DNA of 19,858 bases from Vulcanimicrobiota bacterium (GCA_014304965.1 JACRTZ010000233.1:1-19858), one strand, 5' to 3'; positions 1-8,323 are shown, counted from the first letter of the stretch. Notes: generated from the letters alone by a model not told the origin. Made by a program: numbers and translations.

Positions 1-115
1 GGCGGGCTTCGCGCGGGCGGTCCGCGGCTTCGCGGCCGTGGTCACGGGCCGGGCCGACGACCCCCGGCTCGTGGTCGAGTCGGCCACCGCCGCCGCGGCC
101 GAGGCCCCTCGCTAG
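1..115 (+). CDS. 3' end of an unidentified protein (partial)
   Basis: An open frame runs in from the left edge (complete codons from position 2) and ends at TAG 113-115. The visible 37 residues are rich in Ala, Arg and Val and end in EAPR. Nearly every codon has G or C in the third position, as expected for a real gene in this genome. Too little is present to name a family. No hairpin with a T-run follows it. Confidence 0.5.
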   Translation, partial: AGFARAVRGFAAVVTGRADDPRLVVESATAAAAEAPR

Positions 116-216
116 GAGCCGACAGGATTGGGGCCTTGCGGCGGGAACGGAGCCAAAGCCGCGGGCGCCGCCTCGTGATTGCGTTCGCCTTGTCTTATCC
201 CGACGGAACTTTTCAA

Positions 217-223
217 AAGGGAG
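217..223 (+). promoter_or_regulatory. Ribosome binding site of the lipoprotein gene
   Basis: AAGGGAG lies ten bases before the ATG at 234. It is one of the few strong Shine-Dalgarno sequences in the window and supports this start over the overlapping frames. I see no convincing -35/-10 pair in 116-216. Confidence 0.7.
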
Positions 224-233
224 TTTCTCTTTC

Positions 234-1463
234 ATGCGCAGTCTCTTAGCTCGACTTGCCCTCACAGGTATGGTCGGAGTTGCTCTCGCCGGATGTGCGA
301 CGTCTACAGGAACGACACTTCCATCGGGCTCGACACCGAACAATTCCGGAGGCAACGGAGTCAACTCGACAGTCGGCCTGGGCATCGTCCCGCCCCCCGG
401 CGTCGCTCTACCACTTTACATCGATAACGGGAGCCTAGCTCCCGCGCCGCAGGGGCCCTACGTCGGCTTCAACACCCCGGCGACCGACACGCAGTCGCCG
501 ATTCAAGCCTTAACGGACGTCGCGACGCCCGGCCTGCCGCCGCCTCCGCCGTCGCCCGCCGGCCCAACCGACGCCGGATCGCATCAGGTCGCGGTCGCCG
601 GCAGCAACCAGACGCAAGTTACGTTGCGCTACACCGGCACCGTGCCCAATCTTACGTACCAATTCGGCGCGTTCGGGAATTCGTCGTTCTTCAACTACTC
701 GAACATCGTGGCCCACTTCTGGGTAGGCCAATCGGCAACCGGAACGGTCACGATCGGGGGAACGCCGAGGGCGGGCGACGTTATCTCAATCAAGGTAGTT
801 AATTCGGCAGCTCCGCCCGCGAGCGCCACCGTTAGCTATACCGTAACCGCTGCAGACACGACGGCGACTATCGCTACGGCCTTGGCGAATCTCATCAGCG
901 CAGATCCAACGATCGGCAACCGCACGGCTTCCGGCGTCTTTGCGACAGCCGGAGGCGCAGCTGGTGCCTCGGTAATTCGAATTACGGCAGTGACGCCCGG
1001 CGTCGCGGGCAACACGATCGTCGTGACTTCCAGCACCAGCGCCGGCGCAACGGAGACCGTCACGCCACCAGGCGCTCAAACACTCGCTGGCGGCCTCGCT
1101 TCGGGTACGCTCGGAGCGCCAACCTCCTGGTCGATCGAACTGGTCGGTAACGGCTCGAACGCCGGAGCCGGCGCGGCCGCCAATACCTACGACGTCCGCG
1201 TGACGTGCGCCGGTACGCCGGGCCCAACCGGCAAGTTCGTGTGCGGCACCTTGCCGGCATACGGCGCGATCCCGGTGGGAAGCTCGCCGAACACCGGACA
1301 GCCGACCTACACGCCGCCGGCAACCAATCCGGTCTTCGCAAATCCGAACGGCGCGTTCACCCCGATCAATCCGCAGATGTATGTGATCCTGAACTATGGT
1401 TCGTCGACGAACCCTGCGAGCGCGCAGACGGTCGGCATCGACTACATCTACGCAACCCAGTAA
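234..1463 (+). CDS. Secreted lipoprotein with a flagellin/phage-tail-like beta domain
   Basis: A 409-residue protein with a lipoprotein signal: MRSLLARLALTGMVGVA followed by lipobox LAGC, lipidation at Cys21. After a Ser/Thr/Gly/Asn-rich linker comes a proline run (about residues 100-108). A region at about 163-290 (TVTIGGTPRAGDVIS, then YTVTAADTTATIATAL, then VIRITAVTPGVAGNTIVVTS) resembles the repeated beta modules found in phage tail proteins, flagellin/hook IN motifs and large surface proteins. The C-terminal part (two cysteines, Pro/Thr/Asn rich) is unrecognised. It is probably anchored in a membrane facing outward, possibly in adhesion or the cell envelope; no enzyme motif is visible. 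It is monocistronic, with its own RBS and a strong terminator. Base composition is somewhat lower in GC than in the purine genes, which could mean separate acquisition. Confidence 0.75.
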   Translation: MRSLLARLALTGMVGVALAGCATSTGTTLPSGSTPNNSGGNGVNSTVGLGIVPPPGVALPLYIDNGSLAPAPQGPYVGFNTPATDTQSPIQALTDVATPGLPPPPPSPAGPTDAGSHQVAVAGSNQTQVTLRYTGTVPNLTYQFGAFGNSSFFNYSNIVAHFWVGQSATGTVTIGGTPRAGDVISIKVVNSAAPPASATVSYTVTAADTTATIATALANLISADPTIGNRTASGVFATAGGAAGASVIRITAVTPGVAGNTIVVTSSTSAGATETVTPPGAQTLAGGLASGTLGAPTSWSIELVGNGSNAGAGAAANTYDVRVTCAGTPGPTGKFVCGTLPAYGAIPVGSSPNTGQPTYTPPATNPVFANPNGAFTPINPQMYVILNYGSSTNPASAQTVGIDYIYATQ

Positions 1464-1480
1464 CGCGTAGGCGAAAAGGA

Positions 1481-1515
1481 AGGGAGCCGGGTTTCGACCC
1501 GGCTCTTTTCTTTTT
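1481..1515 (+). terminator. Rho-independent terminator
   Basis: A perfect 9-bp GC-rich stem (GAGCCGGGT at 1484-1492 pairing with ACCCGGCTC at 1497-1505) closes a TTCG tetraloop. It is followed by TTTTCTTTTT at 1506-1515. It lies 20 bases after the lipoprotein stop and 40 bases before purB, so it separates the lipoprotein transcript from the purine operon. The purB promoter must therefore overlap this short gap or read through from upstream. Confidence 0.92.
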
Positions 1516-1555
1516 CCAGGCGTGCCGATGCGCGCGCACGAAACCGAAGGCGCCG

Positions 1556-2977
1556 ATGAATTCGTCGTACGCCTCGCCCTTTTCGTGGCGATACGGGAGC
1601 GCCGAGCTGCGCGAACTGTTTTGCGAGCAACGCAAACGCTTGCTGTGGCGCGCGGTCTGGATCGCGCTTGCAGAATCGCAGGCGAAGAGCGGCCTCGTCG
1701 CCGCGGCCGAGCTCGACGATCTGCGCGCGCATGCGGGCGACGTGAACATCGAGGCCGCGCATGCGATCGAGCGCGAGATCGGCCACGATTTGATGGCCGA
1801 GATTCGCGTGTTCGCGTCACAGGCGAAAATCGGCGGCGGCAAGTTGCACTTGGGAGCGACCTCGATGGATATCGAGGACACGGTCGAGACCTATCGCTTG
1901 CGGCGCGCCCTCTCGCTCGTCGGCGCGCGCTTGAATGGCGTGCTTCGCGCGTTCGCGGCTCCGGTCCGGCGCTACGCAAACCTCGTGTGCATGGCGTACA
2001 CGCACTTGCAGCCGGCCGAACCGACGACGCTCGGCTACCGGCTCGCGTCGTATGGGCAAGACCTGCTCATCGACGATGCTCAGTTGCGCCGGGCGCGCGA
2101 GGCACTCGATGCGAAGGGCATTCGGGGCGCGGTCGGCACGTCGGCCTCGTACGATCGGCTGCTCGCGGGCAGCGACCGCACGCCCGCCGACCAAGAGCGC
2201 GACGTGCTCGCAACGTTCGATCTGACGGCCGGCGACGTTGCGACGCAGACGTATCCGCGCAAGCTCGACTACCTCGTGCTCTCGGCGCTGGCCGGCCTGG
2301 GGGCGTCGCTGTCGAAATTCGCGACCGATGTGCGCGTTTCGTCGTCGCCGGGCTTCGGCGAGCTGTTCGAACCGTTCGGCAAAAAGCAAGTCGGCAGCTC
2401 CGCGATGCCCTTCAAACGCAATCCGACGATGAGCGAGCGCATCTGTTCGCTCGCCCGCCTCCTGCCGGGATATGCGGACGTCGCGTGGCAGAACGCGGCG
2501 ACCAATATGTTCGAGCGCACCCTCGACGACAGCGCCAACCGGCGCACGATTTTACCCGAAGCGTTTCTGTGCGTTGACGAAATGCTCGCACTCGCGGCGA
2601 AGGTCGTTGAGGGCTTGCGGGTGGACGAGCGCCGGATCGCACTGAACCTGCAGACCTACGGCCCGTTCTCCGCAACCGAAGCGGTGCTGATGGAAGCGGT
2701 CCGCGCGGGCGGCAGCCGTCAAGACCTCCACGAAGTGTTGCGCGAAGCCTCGATGAAGGCATACGATGCGCTCGCCGAGGGGAAAGACAATCCGCTGCAC
2801 CATCTGCTGGCCGATGACGAACGGCTGACCGCGTTGCTTGATCCCGCCGAGATCCGCAGCCTGCTCGATCCGAGCGGACACGCCGGCGACGCACCCGAGC
2901 GTGCGCTGCGTTTTGCGGACCGCCTCGAATCGCTCGAACCGTTTCCCGAATCGCGCCGATTGGAGTCCGAGTCGTGA
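1556..2977 (+). CDS. purB: Adenylosuccinate lyase
   Basis: PurB removes fumarate from SAICAR (giving AICAR) and from adenylosuccinate (giving AMP). The 473-residue protein carries the fumarase/aspartase superfamily signature SSAMPFKRNP at about residues 281-290, with the mobile catalytic Ser loop. It also has YTHLQPAEPTT near 148 (catalytic His region) and GATSMDIEDT near 101. Length matches the family (430-480). The ATG at 1556 is chosen because the next residues (NSSYASPFSWRYGS) look like the usual PurB N-terminus; the open frame extends upstream only through the terminator and lipoprotein gene. The end overlaps purC by GTGA. It is the first gene of the purine operon and supplies the substrate for PurP. 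Confidence 0.96.
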   Translation: MNSSYASPFSWRYGSAELRELFCEQRKRLLWRAVWIALAESQAKSGLVAAAELDDLRAHAGDVNIEAAHAIEREIGHDLMAEIRVFASQAKIGGGKLHLGATSMDIEDTVETYRLRRALSLVGARLNGVLRAFAAPVRRYANLVCMAYTHLQPAEPTTLGYRLASYGQDLLIDDAQLRRAREALDAKGIRGAVGTSASYDRLLAGSDRTPADQERDVLATFDLTAGDVATQTYPRKLDYLVLSALAGLGASLSKFATDVRVSSSPGFGELFEPFGKKQVGSSAMPFKRNPTMSERICSLARLLPGYADVAWQNAATNMFERTLDDSANRRTILPEAFLCVDEMLALAAKVVEGLRVDERRIALNLQTYGPFSATEAVLMEAVRAGGSRQDLHEVLREASMKAYDALAEGKDNPLHHLLADDERLTALLDPAEIRSLLDPSGHAGDAPERALRFADRLESLEPFPESRRLESES

Positions 2978-4167
2978 ACAAAGGCCTGGAAGTTGCTCGC
3001 GGCAAGACCAAGGTGCTGTACGAAAACCCGGGGCAACCCGACGTGCTGGTGGTGCAGGCGCTCGATAGCATCACGGCCGGCGACGGCGCGCGCCGCGACG
3101 AAATTCCGGGCAAAGGGCGCATCGCCGCCAAGACGACGGCGCGGGTGTTCCGCCTGCTCAACATGTGCGGCTTGCCGACGCACTATCTCTCGGGCGGCGA
3201 GGACGACGACGACAACGAGATGATCGTGCGGCGCTGCACCATGATTCCGCTCGAGGTCGTGGTGCGCGGCGTGGCGGCGGGCTCGCTCGTGCGGCGCAAG
3301 CCCACGATCGCGCGCGGTTCGCTGATCGTTCCGCGCATGGTCGAATTCTTCTTCAAAGACGATGCGAACCACGATCCGCTGATCGAGCCCGACGACATCG
3401 TCGCGCAAGGGCTGGCCTCGCCGCAAGAGATCGGCATCATGAGCGAGGTCGCCCGGATCACCTTCGAGATCTTGGCGCACGCCTGGCGCCGCCACGAGAC
3501 GGTGCTCGTGGACCTCAAGATCGAGTTCGGCCGGCTCGTCGGCGGCGAAAACCGCGGCAACCTGGTAATCGCCGACGTGATCGATAACGACTCGTGGCGC
3601 ATCTGGCCGCAAGGCCGCGAAGAGTTGATGCTCGATAAGCAGATGTACCGCAATCTCGAAACGGTCACGCCCGAAGATCTCGACCGCGTGCGCAGCAACT
3701 ACGAATACGTTGCCGAACTGGCCGGACGCTTTCCGACCACCCGAACGACCACCGCCGCTTTGTTTGCGGACGGACCGCAAGGCGTCGCGCTGCTGGACCC
3801 GGTGCTGCGCGCGCTCTCGCCATTCGGATTGCAGACCTTGCGCCGGGTCGTTTCGACGCATGTGATCCCGGGATACGTCGTGCAAGCGGCCCAGCAATTG
3901 GACGCGACGTTCCCCCGCACGATCTACGTCGCGTCGGGTCCGCAACTCGCGGCGATGCTCGGGGCGGCGACGCCGTCGCCCGTTTTCGACGCGACCGAGT
4001 ACGAGGCGGACGAACTGGCGATCGCGGTCGGCAAGACGCTCGCGCTCGACGACACGGTCATGTTCGGGCGGACCTTGCTCGTGCAGGCCAACGCGCGCTC
4101 GGCGATCTTGCAGGCGGACGCGCAATTGAATGCGCCGCCGCACATGCCCAATACCAATCTTGCCTGA
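2974..4167 (+). CDS. purC: PAICS-like SAICAR synthetase with degenerate PurE-like C-terminal domain
   Basis: Starts at GTG 2974 inside the purB stop (GTGA), with GGAG just upstream. Residues 1 to about 245 are an SAICAR synthetase (CAIR + Asp + ATP to SAICAR): ARGKTKVLYE (8-17), DSITAGDGAR (31-40), MIPLEVVVRGVAAGS, VEFFFKDDANHDP (about 123-135), VLVDLKIEFG and DVIDNDSWRIWP (about 202-213). Wording such as FFKDDAN-DP, IDNDSWR-WP and DKQ-YR-L--VTPE closely follows the animal PAICS enzyme rather than E. coli PurC. Residues from about 255 to 397 form a second domain that aligns in order with the PurE half of animal PAICS (FGLQTLRRVVSTHV against FGIPCELRVTSAHK; LRASIL near the end against ARSAIL). 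The MGS-SD substrate loop and the SAHR/AGG motifs are lost or altered. The synthetase half should be active. Whether the PurE half still carboxylates AIR or is structural is open. Confidence 0.93.
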   Translation: MNKGLEVARGKTKVLYENPGQPDVLVVQALDSITAGDGARRDEIPGKGRIAAKTTARVFRLLNMCGLPTHYLSGGEDDDDNEMIVRRCTMIPLEVVVRGVAAGSLVRRKPTIARGSLIVPRMVEFFFKDDANHDPLIEPDDIVAQGLASPQEIGIMSEVARITFEILAHAWRRHETVLVDLKIEFGRLVGGENRGNLVIADVIDNDSWRIWPQGREELMLDKQMYRNLETVTPEDLDRVRSNYEYVAELAGRFPTTRTTTAALFADGPQGVALLDPVLRALSPFGLQTLRRVVSTHVIPGYVVQAAQQLDATFPRTIYVASGPQLAAMLGAATPSPVFDATEYEADELAIAVGKTLALDDTVMFGRTLLVQANARSAILQADAQLNAPPHMPNTNLA

Positions 4168-6604
4168 GACCCCCCTGGCTTCGCGCGCGGTGCAAACGCT
4201 CGGCGTGCTCGGCGTCGGGGAAGCGGCGCTCGTATCTTCGCTGCGCGAGCACGGACTCGCGCTCAAAGCGGATGAGATGCAAACGATTGCGGCGCGGCTC
4301 GGTCGCGATCCGACGCTCGTCGAGTGCCACGCGTTCGACGCGCAATGGAGCGAGCATTGTTCGTACAAAAGCTCGCGCGTGCACTTAGGGCGGGTGCCGA
4401 CGGAAGGCCCCGACGTCATCCTCGGGCCGGGACAAGACGCGGGCATCGTGCGGCTCGGCGCGTGGCAAGGCGAATCGTACGGCATCGTGGTCGCGCACGA
4501 GTCGCACAACCATCCCTCGCAGGTCGTGCCGTTCGAGGGAGCGGCGACCGGCGTCGGCGGCATCGTCCGGGACGTACTGTGCATGGGCGCGCGAGTGATC
4601 GGCCTGGCGGATCCCTTGCGGTTCGGCCCGCTCGATGATTCGCACTCGCGCTACGTCGCGCAAGGCGTGGTGGACGGCATCGCTGCGTACGGCAACGCGA
4701 TCGGCGTGCCGACGATCGCCGGCGACGTGTTTTTTGGGGACGGCTTTCGCGACAACTGTTTGGTCAACGTGGTCGCGCTCGGGCTCGTCAAAGAGAAGGA
4801 CGTCATTCATTCGCGCGCGCCCGCCGGCTCGGCCGGCTGGGACATCGTGCTCGTCGGAAAAGCGACCGATCGCAGCGGGTTCGGCGGCGCGGCCTTTTCG
4901 TCGCTCGTGCTCGACGATGCGGATGCGCAAGCGAACAAGTCCGCGGTTCAAGTTCCCGACCCGTTTCTGAAGAACGTCATCATGCGGGCGTCGTATCGCG
5001 CGTTCGACGTGATTCGCGAGTTGGGGTTGACGGTCGGCTTCAAGGACCTCGGCGCGGGCGGCATCATGGGCTGCACGGCGGAGTTGGTGGCGAGCGGCGG
5101 CTTCGGCGCGCGCATAAACCTCGATTTGTGTCCGACAACGCAACCGGATTTACCGGCGGCCGTGATCGCCGTCGGCGAAACGCAAGAGCGGCTCACGTGG
5201 GTCGTGCCGCCGTCGTTCACGTCGCGCTTGCTGCAAATCTACAACGAAGAGTTTTCGCTTCCCGAGATCGCGCAAGGCGCGCAGGCCGCGGTGATCGGCC
5301 GCGTGACCGAAGAAACCGAGTACGTGCTCACCCGCTACGGCGAAGAGGTGATGCGCGTGCCGATCGAGTTCTTGACGTCCGGCATCAAGTACGACCGCCC
5401 GTACGCCGAGCCCGAGCCGCAGATTCGGACGTTAACGATGCTCGTACCGGAAGATCCGGGCGCGGCGAAAGTCGGCGCCGAATGGGGCGCGGCGGAGTTG
5501 GGCCACAATTCGGGCCGGCAGGCGTACCACAACTTCAATACGCTCGTCCCATTCGACGACGACCTTCCCTATCGGATTTTGTCGCATCGGGATGTGTGTT
5601 CGCGGAAGATCATTTACGAGCGCTACGACTCGGTCGTGCGCGGGGCGACCTCGATTCCGGCCGGCTATGCCGATGCGGGCGTGCTCGTTCCGATCCCGGG
5701 TTCGCCGCTCGCGATGTCGCTCTCGCTCGGCGGCAATCCGCGCTACGGCGCAATCGACCCGGCGCTCGCGGCGGAACACGCCGTGGTTGAGGCCGTCTGC
5801 AATGCGGCCGCCGTCGGCGCGCGCCCGCTCGGGTTGACGGACTGCCTCAACTTCGGCAACCCGGAAAATGCGTGCGACATGGGCGCGTTCGTCGCGTCGG
5901 TCAACGGTCTCGCAACGGCGGCGCGGGAACTCGGCCTACCGTTCGTCTCGGGCAACGTCAGCCTGTACAATCAAAGCGCGAACGGCAACTCGATTCCGCC
6001 GTCGGCAATTGTCGCGTGCGTCGGCGGCCTGGGCGACGTTTCGCGCTCGGTCACGCCCGGCTTCAAGGGGCCGGCTCACCAGCTGTACTTCATCGGCGAG
6101 TACACCGGCGCGCTCGGCGGTTCGGTGCTCGCGGACGTCGCCGGCCTCCCCCCAACGAATCTGCCGAACATCGACTACGCCCGCTTAAAGAAGACGCTGG
6201 CGGCGCTGCGCAACGGCATCGAGGCCGGACTCATCTATGCTATCCACGATGTCTCGGATGGCGGGATATTCACGGTCATCGCGGAGATGGCGTTTGCAAC
6301 GATCGACGGAGCGCGGATCGGCGCGAGCGTGTGTTTGGATGCTCGACGTGACGGAATCCCGCTCGAAATCGGCGAGGCCGGGGCGTATTTCGGCGAGCAC
6401 CGCGGCTTTATCGTGGAAGCAGATCGCGGGTTCGCGGAACTGCTCGCGGAGGATCGTCTCATCGGAGCCGTCGTCGGGGCGACGCATCACCGGTTCGACC
6501 TTCGCGTCGGCGCCGATGTGCCGGTTCGGACGTGGAAGCTCGACGATCTGTACGAGTCGTGGAGCGCGCCGTTGCGCGATTTCTACGAGGACGTGCCGGC
6601 GTGA
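4130..6604 (+). CDS. purL: FGAM synthase large subunit PurL
   Basis: PurL is the ATP-dependent amidotransferase subunit that makes FGAM from FGAR with ammonia from PurQ; PurS bridges the two. The protein (up to 824 residues) has SEHCSYKSSR (from about 75), HESHNHPSQVVPFEGAATG with catalytic His (from about 124), the repeat PurM-like domains, and later FVSGNVSLYN and IHDVSDGG. It lacks the glutaminase domain, so it is the small-PurL type, but about 80 residues longer than the Bacillus form. The start is uncertain: ATG 4130 overlaps purC by 38 bases; TTG 4160 (overlap TTGCCTGA) and GTG 4190 are alternatives, and recognisable homology only begins around residue 45. The end overlaps purQ by GTGA. 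Confidence 0.95.
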   Translation: MRRRTCPIPILPETPLASRAVQTLGVLGVGEAALVSSLREHGLALKADEMQTIAARLGRDPTLVECHAFDAQWSEHCSYKSSRVHLGRVPTEGPDVILGPGQDAGIVRLGAWQGESYGIVVAHESHNHPSQVVPFEGAATGVGGIVRDVLCMGARVIGLADPLRFGPLDDSHSRYVAQGVVDGIAAYGNAIGVPTIAGDVFFGDGFRDNCLVNVVALGLVKEKDVIHSRAPAGSAGWDIVLVGKATDRSGFGGAAFSSLVLDDADAQANKSAVQVPDPFLKNVIMRASYRAFDVIRELGLTVGFKDLGAGGIMGCTAELVASGGFGARINLDLCPTTQPDLPAAVIAVGETQERLTWVVPPSFTSRLLQIYNEEFSLPEIAQGAQAAVIGRVTEETEYVLTRYGEEVMRVPIEFLTSGIKYDRPYAEPEPQIRTLTMLVPEDPGAAKVGAEWGAAELGHNSGRQAYHNFNTLVPFDDDLPYRILSHRDVCSRKIIYERYDSVVRGATSIPAGYADAGVLVPIPGSPLAMSLSLGGNPRYGAIDPALAAEHAVVEAVCNAAAVGARPLGLTDCLNFGNPENACDMGAFVASVNGLATAARELGLPFVSGNVSLYNQSANGNSIPPSAIVACVGGLGDVSRSVTPGFKGPAHQLYFIGEYTGALGGSVLADVAGLPPTNLPNIDYARLKKTLAALRNGIEAGLIYAIHDVSDGGIFTVIAEMAFATIDGARIGASVCLDARRDGIPLEIGEAGAYFGEHRGFIVEADRGFAELLAEDRLIGAVVGATHHRFDLRVGADVPVRTWKLDDLYESWSAPLRDFYEDVPA

Positions 6605-7410
6605 GCGCGCGCGTGGGCTCCGCGAACGTCGGCGTTATCGTCTTTCCGGGCACCAACAGCGAAGAAGAGACGGTCCGAGCGTGCCGCGCGGTTGGACTCG
6701 AAGCCGACGCCGTCCATTGGAACGCGCCCCTCGACGTCGTCCGCGAATATTCGGCCTACATTTTGCCCGGCGGCTTCGCATACGAAGATCGCGTGCGCGC
6801 CGGCGCGATCGCCGCGCACGACCGCCTGATGACCGCCGTGCGCGAAGGCGCAGCCGCCGGCAAGCCCGTGCTCGGCATCTGCAACGGCGCGCAAGTCTTG
6901 CTCGAAACCGGTCTCGTCCCCGGATTCGCGGGTGCGAGCGGACCGCAGGCCGGTTTTGCGCGCAACGCGCCGAGCGGGAAATTTCGCTCGACGCACGTGT
7001 ACGTCAAACTGACGATTCCGCCGGAGCGCTGCACGATTACGGCTGCGCTCAAGCCGAATGCCGTGATTCCGGCTTGGGCGTCGCACGGCGAAGGCCGCCT
7101 TGCCGGCGGAGCGGCGACGCTCGCGCGCATCGCGGCCGGCGATCATCTCGCGTTCGTCTACAGCGATGCGCGGGGAAACGCGAGCGAGGCCGTCGTGCCC
7201 AACGGTTCGGCGCTTGGAGCCGCGGGTTTGGTCAACGCCGCGGGCAACGTGCTCGCGCTGATGCCGCATCCCGAGCGCGATGCCTGGACGTTCAACCACC
7301 ACGACGCGTCGCGCGAAGCGGCGCGCGGCGACGCCGCGGCGATGCTCAAACCGTCCGGCGGCATCGCGCTGTTCGAGAGTTTCGCGCAGGCGGTGCGGCA
7401 ATGGTCGTGA
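6601..7410 (+). CDS. purQ: FGAM synthase glutaminase subunit PurQ
   Basis: PurQ is a class I glutamine amidotransferase that feeds ammonia to PurL. GTG 6601 overlaps the purL stop and gives MSARVGSANVGVIVFPGTNS, the expected first strand of the fold. Catalytic Cys lies in VLGICNGAQVLLETGLVPG (Cys near 95). The His-Glu pair lies in LMPHPERDAWTFNHH (near 223). At 269 residues it is 40-50 longer than usual small PurQ, closer to the longer PurQ forms. The end overlaps the purS-like gene (ATG at 7401, TGA at 7408-7410). It fits a PurL-PurQ-PurS complex of cytosolic enzymes. Confidence 0.95.
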   Translation: MSARVGSANVGVIVFPGTNSEEETVRACRAVGLEADAVHWNAPLDVVREYSAYILPGGFAYEDRVRAGAIAAHDRLMTAVREGAAAGKPVLGICNGAQVLLETGLVPGFAGASGPQAGFARNAPSGKFRSTHVYVKLTIPPERCTITAALKPNAVIPAWASHGEGRLAGGAATLARIAAGDHLAFVYSDARGNASEAVVPNGSALGAAGLVNAAGNVLALMPHPERDAWTFNHHDASREAARGDAAAMLKPSGGIALFESFAQAVRQWS

Positions 7411-7862
7411 CGCGCTGCGTCGAGACGACGCTCGCGATTCCCGACAACGAGGCCGCGACCGCCCGCGCGACCTTGACCAGACTCGGCATCCCGCTCGAAG
7501 CGCTCGAACGCGCGGACCTCTATAAGATCGAAGTCGAGTGCAAGCGCGAATCGGAATTGCTCGCGGCGTTGCGCGGCATCGAAACGATCTTCAATCCGAA
7601 CAAACACCGGCTCGCGGTGCGCAAGACCGATCGCCCGGACCAAGGCGAACTGTGGGTCGAAGAAACGGCCGCGCTCGAAAGCGACGGGGGTACGATCTCG
7701 GTCGCGGGCCGCGCGTTGCCGGGCGTGCGACGTTTGCAGCGGCTGGTGTCGTGGAAGCTGACGGCCCCCGGCGGGGACCCGGCTTCTGCCGCCACGGTCG
7801 CCCGGGCGGCTTCCGCGCTGCTGTGCAACGCAGCCTTTCAACGAGCCGTCTTCGTTCGATGA
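7401..7862 (+). CDS. purS: PurS-like FGAM synthase subunit, apparently a tandem PurS
   Basis: A 153-residue protein starting inside purQ; ordinary PurS is about 80-90 residues. The first half (VETTLAIPDNEAATARATL, then ADLYKIEVECKRESELLAAL, ending FNPNKHRL) follows the PurS order of strand, helix, strand, helix and short tail. The second half ends GVRRLQRLVSWKLTA and ARAASALLCNAAFQRAVF, which resembles the PurS ending with its LLANPVIEDY-type tail. I therefore read it as two PurS modules in one chain. That would mimic the PurS dimer and the PurS-like N-terminal domain of large PurL. Position next to purL and purQ supports the role; similarity is weak, so the call rests partly on context. The end overlaps the next gene by ATGA. 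Confidence 0.72.
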   Translation: MVVTRCVETTLAIPDNEAATARATLTRLGIPLEALERADLYKIEVECKRESELLAALRGIETIFNPNKHRLAVRKTDRPDQGELWVEETAALESDGGTISVAGRALPGVRRLQRLVSWKLTAPGGDPASAATVARAASALLCNAAFQRAVFVR

Positions 7863-8323
7863 ACGCGACCGCCGACCGGCAATTCGCCGAATTCCTTTCA
7901 AAGTACGATCCGGCGATGGTGCGGCTCACCCGCGCCGTGTTGAAGAAGTTACGCGCGCTCTTGCCGGGCGCAGTCGAAATGGTGTACGACAACTACAACG
8001 CTCTTGTGGTCGGCTTCAGCCCAACGGAACGCGTCTCAGATGCGCTGCTCTCGATCGGCATCTACCCGCGCTGGCTGAACCTGTACTTCTTGGAAGGTGC
8101 CGCGTTGCCCGACCCCTACCGGGTCCTCGAAGGGAGCGGCAAGCAAGTGCGCCGCATAATGCTCGAGCGCGCCGCCACGCTTGACGAGCCCGCAATCCGA
8201 GCGACCATTGCGCTCGCGCTCGATCGCGCGGAGAAACCGTTCGATTCGTCCAAACCGCGGAGGATGGTCGTCAAATCGGTCTCCGCGAAGCAACGCTCCC
8301 GCCGTCCGGCCGGCGCGCGATGA
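7859..8323 (+). CDS. DUF1801 (YdhG-like) domain protein
   Basis: A 154-residue protein beginning at ATG 7859 within the stop of the PurS-like gene (ATGA) and ending within the purP start. The core EMVYDNYNALVVGFSPTERVSD, then SIGIYPRWLNLYFLEGAALPDPYRVLEGSG, is typical of DUF1801 proteins (YdhG/Fld-like fold, sharing a fold with frataxin-like families). The tail is Arg/Lys rich. The biochemical role of this family is not established. Its 4-base coupling on both sides inside a purine operon suggests co-expression with PurP, possibly only by chance of lineage. There is no similarity to IMP cyclohydrolase (PurO). Confidence 0.85.
   Translation: MNATADRQFAEFLSKYDPAMVRLTRAVLKKLRALLPGAVEMVYDNYNALVVGFSPTERVSDALLSIGIYPRWLNLYFLEGAALPDPYRVLEGSGKQVRRIMLERAATLDEPAIRATIALALDRAEKPFDSSKPRRMVVKSVSAKQRSRRPAGAR

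Noticed and set aside
116..233. Promoter for the lipoprotein gene
   Set aside because: No -35/-10 pair with acceptable spacing could be found by eye; only the RBS is supported.
1516..1555. Purine riboswitch or PurR-type site before purB
   Set aside because: Only 40 bases lie between the terminator and purB; no conserved element is visible.
786..1979. 397-codon minus-strand open frame over the lipoprotein gene and purB
   Set aside because: It crosses an intrinsic terminator of the other strand, is Arg-rich and shows no motif.
2719..4584. 621-codon minus-strand open frame across purB, purC and purL
   Set aside because: Low-complexity Arg/His-rich translation antisense to three well-identified enzymes.
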